Below, piece after piece: positions 8,719 to 9,897 of a stretch of 9,897 bases of DNA. Position numbers and translations under genes: made by a program. Within the stretch, counting starts at the first letter, position 1, and each line of letters starts with the position of its first letter. Source of the DNA: Planctomycetota bacterium (GTDB lineage Bacteria > Planctomycetota > Phycisphaerae > Tepidisphaerales > Tepidisphaeraceae); NCBI GenBank assembly GCA_029777755.1, contig JAKORQ010000166.1:1-9897 (forward strand). Reading direction: 5' to 3'. The notes below the pieces were generated by a model that was not told the origin of the DNA, did no database searches, and saw only the letters and a list, made by a program, of their open reading frames with translations.

Positions 8719-9225
8719 ATGTCCTTCAGGCAAGCGCTGAACAGTCGTCCGATTCTAACGACAGTTGTCGTGGTGGCAGTAAGTGCGGCGGCGCTGCTGG
8801 TGGCTGTAATGACGGTCTTTGGGGGAAGGGCTCCGGAGCAGGCGGCCACGATGGCTTTCTTTACCGTTGACGATGGCCAGAGCTGGTTTGCGGATGACAT
8901 AAACAAGATTCCGCCCTTCGAGAAGGACGGAAAGGAAGCGGTGAGGGTGTATGTGTTCCGCTGCGGAAGCGGTCGTCCCTTTGCCGCTTACCTTCAGCGA
9001 TACACCCCGGAGGGCAAGAAGGCGATCGAGGAGGCTCGCAGGAAGGCGGAAGCTGAGAACAGCTCTCCTCCCGATCTGATCTTCATGACCAGGCTCGCCA
9101 AGACGGCCGGCGAAGTGAAAAAGCCCGGCGGTAACTGGGTGCGCGACCCGGCGGCGCAAAGCCAGGTCACCAGGGTGACATGTCCCGACGGCGCGAGCTC
9201 AGGGCTTGAACTGGTTTCCCCGTAG
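8719..9225 (+). CDS. Small single-span membrane-anchored protein of unknown function
   Basis: I do not recognise a named family. The 168-residue product has a short basic N-terminus (Arg4, Arg10) followed by a hydrophobic segment at about residues 12-34 (rich in V, A and L), then a hydrophilic domain. The charge pattern predicts an inside N-terminus with the rest outside the cytoplasmic membrane. The exported part opens with AFFTVDDGQSWFADD and KIPPFEKDGKEAVRVYVFRC, then carries a charged helix (PEGKKAIEEARRKAEAE). The two Cys residues, 82 and 155, could form a disulfide. Style and context suggest a conserved planctomycete envelope protein, but this is an impression. The start is supported by AGGAG (8706-8710), 8 bases before the ATG, and by a strong promoter with the shared operator. 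The prepilin-like gene follows in the same direction after 272 bases with its own operators, so the two may be co-regulated rather than co-transcribed. Confidence 0.8.
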   Translation: MSFRQALNSRPILTTVVVVAVSAAALLVAVMTVFGGRAPEQAATMAFFTVDDGQSWFADDINKIPPFEKDGKEAVRVYVFRCGSGRPFAAYLQRYTPEGKKAIEEARRKAEAENSSPPDLIFMTRLAKTAGEVKKPGGNWVRDPAAQSQVTRVTCPDGASSGLELVSP

Positions 9226-9307
9226 TCCAAAGTCCGGAGGTCAGGGGTGGGCAACGGCCGATCCTTTTTGAAGCTGGTGGAGGAGAAGGATTTTTCTGTT
9301 GCCACAA

Positions 9308-9319
9308 GGCAACGTTGAT
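9308..9319 (+). promoter_or_regulatory. Putative LacI-type operator, copy 4 (upstream member of a pair before the prepilin-like gene)
   Basis: GGCAACGTTGAT differs from the consensus only at the last base. Its centre lies 21 bp from that of copy 5, two helical turns, so two bound dimers would sit on the same face of the DNA and could cooperate. Confidence 0.6.
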
Positions 9320-9328
9320 ATTAGAGTT

Positions 9329-9340
9329 GGCAACGTTGAC
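9329..9340 (+). promoter_or_regulatory. Putative LacI-type operator, copy 5, overlapping a TTGACA -35 box
   Basis: GGCAACGTTGAC is an exact consensus match. It contributes to a perfect TTGACA at 9336-9341, but the sequence 16-17 bases on (ATTCAT or TTCATT) is a poor -10. If this is the promoter, it is weak or needs help; the ATG at 9498 would then have a leader of about 130 bases. Confidence 0.6.
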
Positions 9341-9497
9341 ATATGGTTTCCCTGTGAATTCATTCGCATCACAGATCAAGCTGCAGTCACGTCGACCTGT
9401 GATGCCCTGTTGAATATGCGGCGCCAATGCCCATCCCGCTGGACGATGGCTGGCGTCGCCGGAGGTGCGACGAAGCATCGCATGAGAGGAGCTTTCC

Positions 9498-9897
9498 ATG
9501 TTCGCAAGCAGTAATCATATCTTTGGGCGGGCGCTTGGCGGTCGGCGATCGGCATTCACACTGGTGGAACTGCTGGTGGTCATAGGGATCATTTCGCTGC
9601 TGATCTCAATTCTGCTTCCTTCTCTTTCCCGGGCAAGGAGGGCGGCCAATGCGGTGGCATGTTCCTCGCAACTGAGGCAGTTGGGGATGGCGATCGCGAT
9701 GTACTCCAATGACTACAATGGCGCGATCCCCGCCGCCTACATCAACCTGCCCAGTAACGGATGGGTGCACAGCTGGGAGGACCTGCTATATCCCTATTTT
9801 GCCCCGGGAGCGACGTTGGCCCAGTATCAGATCGACTGGGTGATCAAGGTCAGGGATTTCCCTCTGTTGCGCTGCCCGGAGGACCAGAGTGTGGGTA
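9498..9897 (+). CDS. Type IV prepilin-like protein (prepilin-type N-terminal cleavage/methylation domain), 3' end outside the window
   Basis: The frame starts at ATG 9498 with AGGAG (9487-9491) 6 bases before it, and stays open to the window edge (133 codons). The N-terminus has a 19-residue basic leader, then RRSA|FTLVELLVVIGIISLL: predicted cleavage before Phe20, Glu24 at the +5 position and a hydrophobic helix to about residue 43. After it come SRARRAANAVACSSQLRQLGMAIAMY and SNDYNG, the spacing seen in planctomycete and lentisphaeral pseudopilin-like (DUF1559-type) proteins, and later LLRCPEDQ. The residue before the cleavage site is Ala rather than the usual Gly, which prepilin peptidases of pseudopilins may tolerate. 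Such proteins are processed by a prepilin peptidase and exposed at the cell envelope; most members have no known role. Expression is probably controlled by the paired operators at 9308-9340. Confidence 0.92.
   Translation, partial: MFASSNHIFGRALGGRRSAFTLVELLVVIGIISLLISILLPSLSRARRAANAVACSSQLRQLGMAIAMYSNDYNGAIPAAYINLPSNGWVHSWEDLLYPYFAPGATLAQYQIDWVIKVRDFPLLRCPEDQSVG

Larger units (their letters stand above)
9226..9497. other. Regulatory gap before the prepilin-like gene, with two operators and a weak terminator-like repeat
   Basis: ATCCTT (9261-9266) and AAGGAT (9286-9291), followed by TTTT, form a 6-bp inverted repeat with a long loop, which could end transcription of the preceding gene but is weak. 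GTTGCC (9298-9303) and GGCAAC (9308-9313) form a second small palindrome that adds an extra operator half-site before the two full operator copies. No gene is seen in these 272 bases. Confidence 0.45.

Overview
The window (about 60% G+C) most resembles a planctomycete, probably of the Phycisphaerae group, or a close PVC relative. The clues are a prepilin-type N-terminal domain protein of the kind found in large families there, a XylR-like AraC regulator with a LacI-type sensor, a LacI-family regulator beside an enlarged ADP-ribosylglycohydrolase, and generally weak Shine-Dalgarno sites. This placement is inferred from gene content, not from a marker-gene tree.

Layout. Bases 1-781 hold the 3' part of a XylR-like AraC-family regulator that is cut by the window edge. 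Then comes lepA (929-2731, +), encoding elongation factor 4. It converges on hrpB (2911-5481, -), encoding a DEAH/RHA-type ATP-dependent helicase. The gap between them (2732-2910) holds a nested, imperfect inverted-repeat element with arms of CACAGAT-type units at 10-11 bp phase. From 5482 onward the character changes to accessory and regulatory: an ADP-ribosylglycohydrolase-family protein (5716-7113, +), a LacI-family repressor (7312-8340, +), a small single-span membrane protein of unknown function (8719-9225, +), and the start of a type IV prepilin-like protein (9498 to the window end, +).

How the parts may work together. The main discovery is a shared palindromic element, consensus GGCAACGTTGAC, present five times and only in the gaps before each of these last four genes: 5651-5662, 7278-7289, 8625-8636, 9308-9319 and 9329-9340. 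All five contain the 8-mer palindrome CAACGTTG, which by chance should occur about 0.15 times in a window this size. At 5651 and 8625 it overlaps the -35 box of a good sigma70-like promoter in exactly the same register (-35 TTGCCA or TTGACA, 16-bp spacer, -10 TATAAT or TATACT). The CG-centred AACGTT palindrome is typical of LacI-family operators. The simplest model is that the LacI-type protein encoded at 7312 represses itself, the ADP-ribosylglycohydrolase, the small membrane protein and the prepilin-like protein as one local regulon. This is inference from sequence and needs a genome-wide motif search and a binding test.

No RNA genes, insertion sequences or CRISPR arrays were recognised. 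Convincing rho-independent terminators were not found; only weak hairpins are noted.
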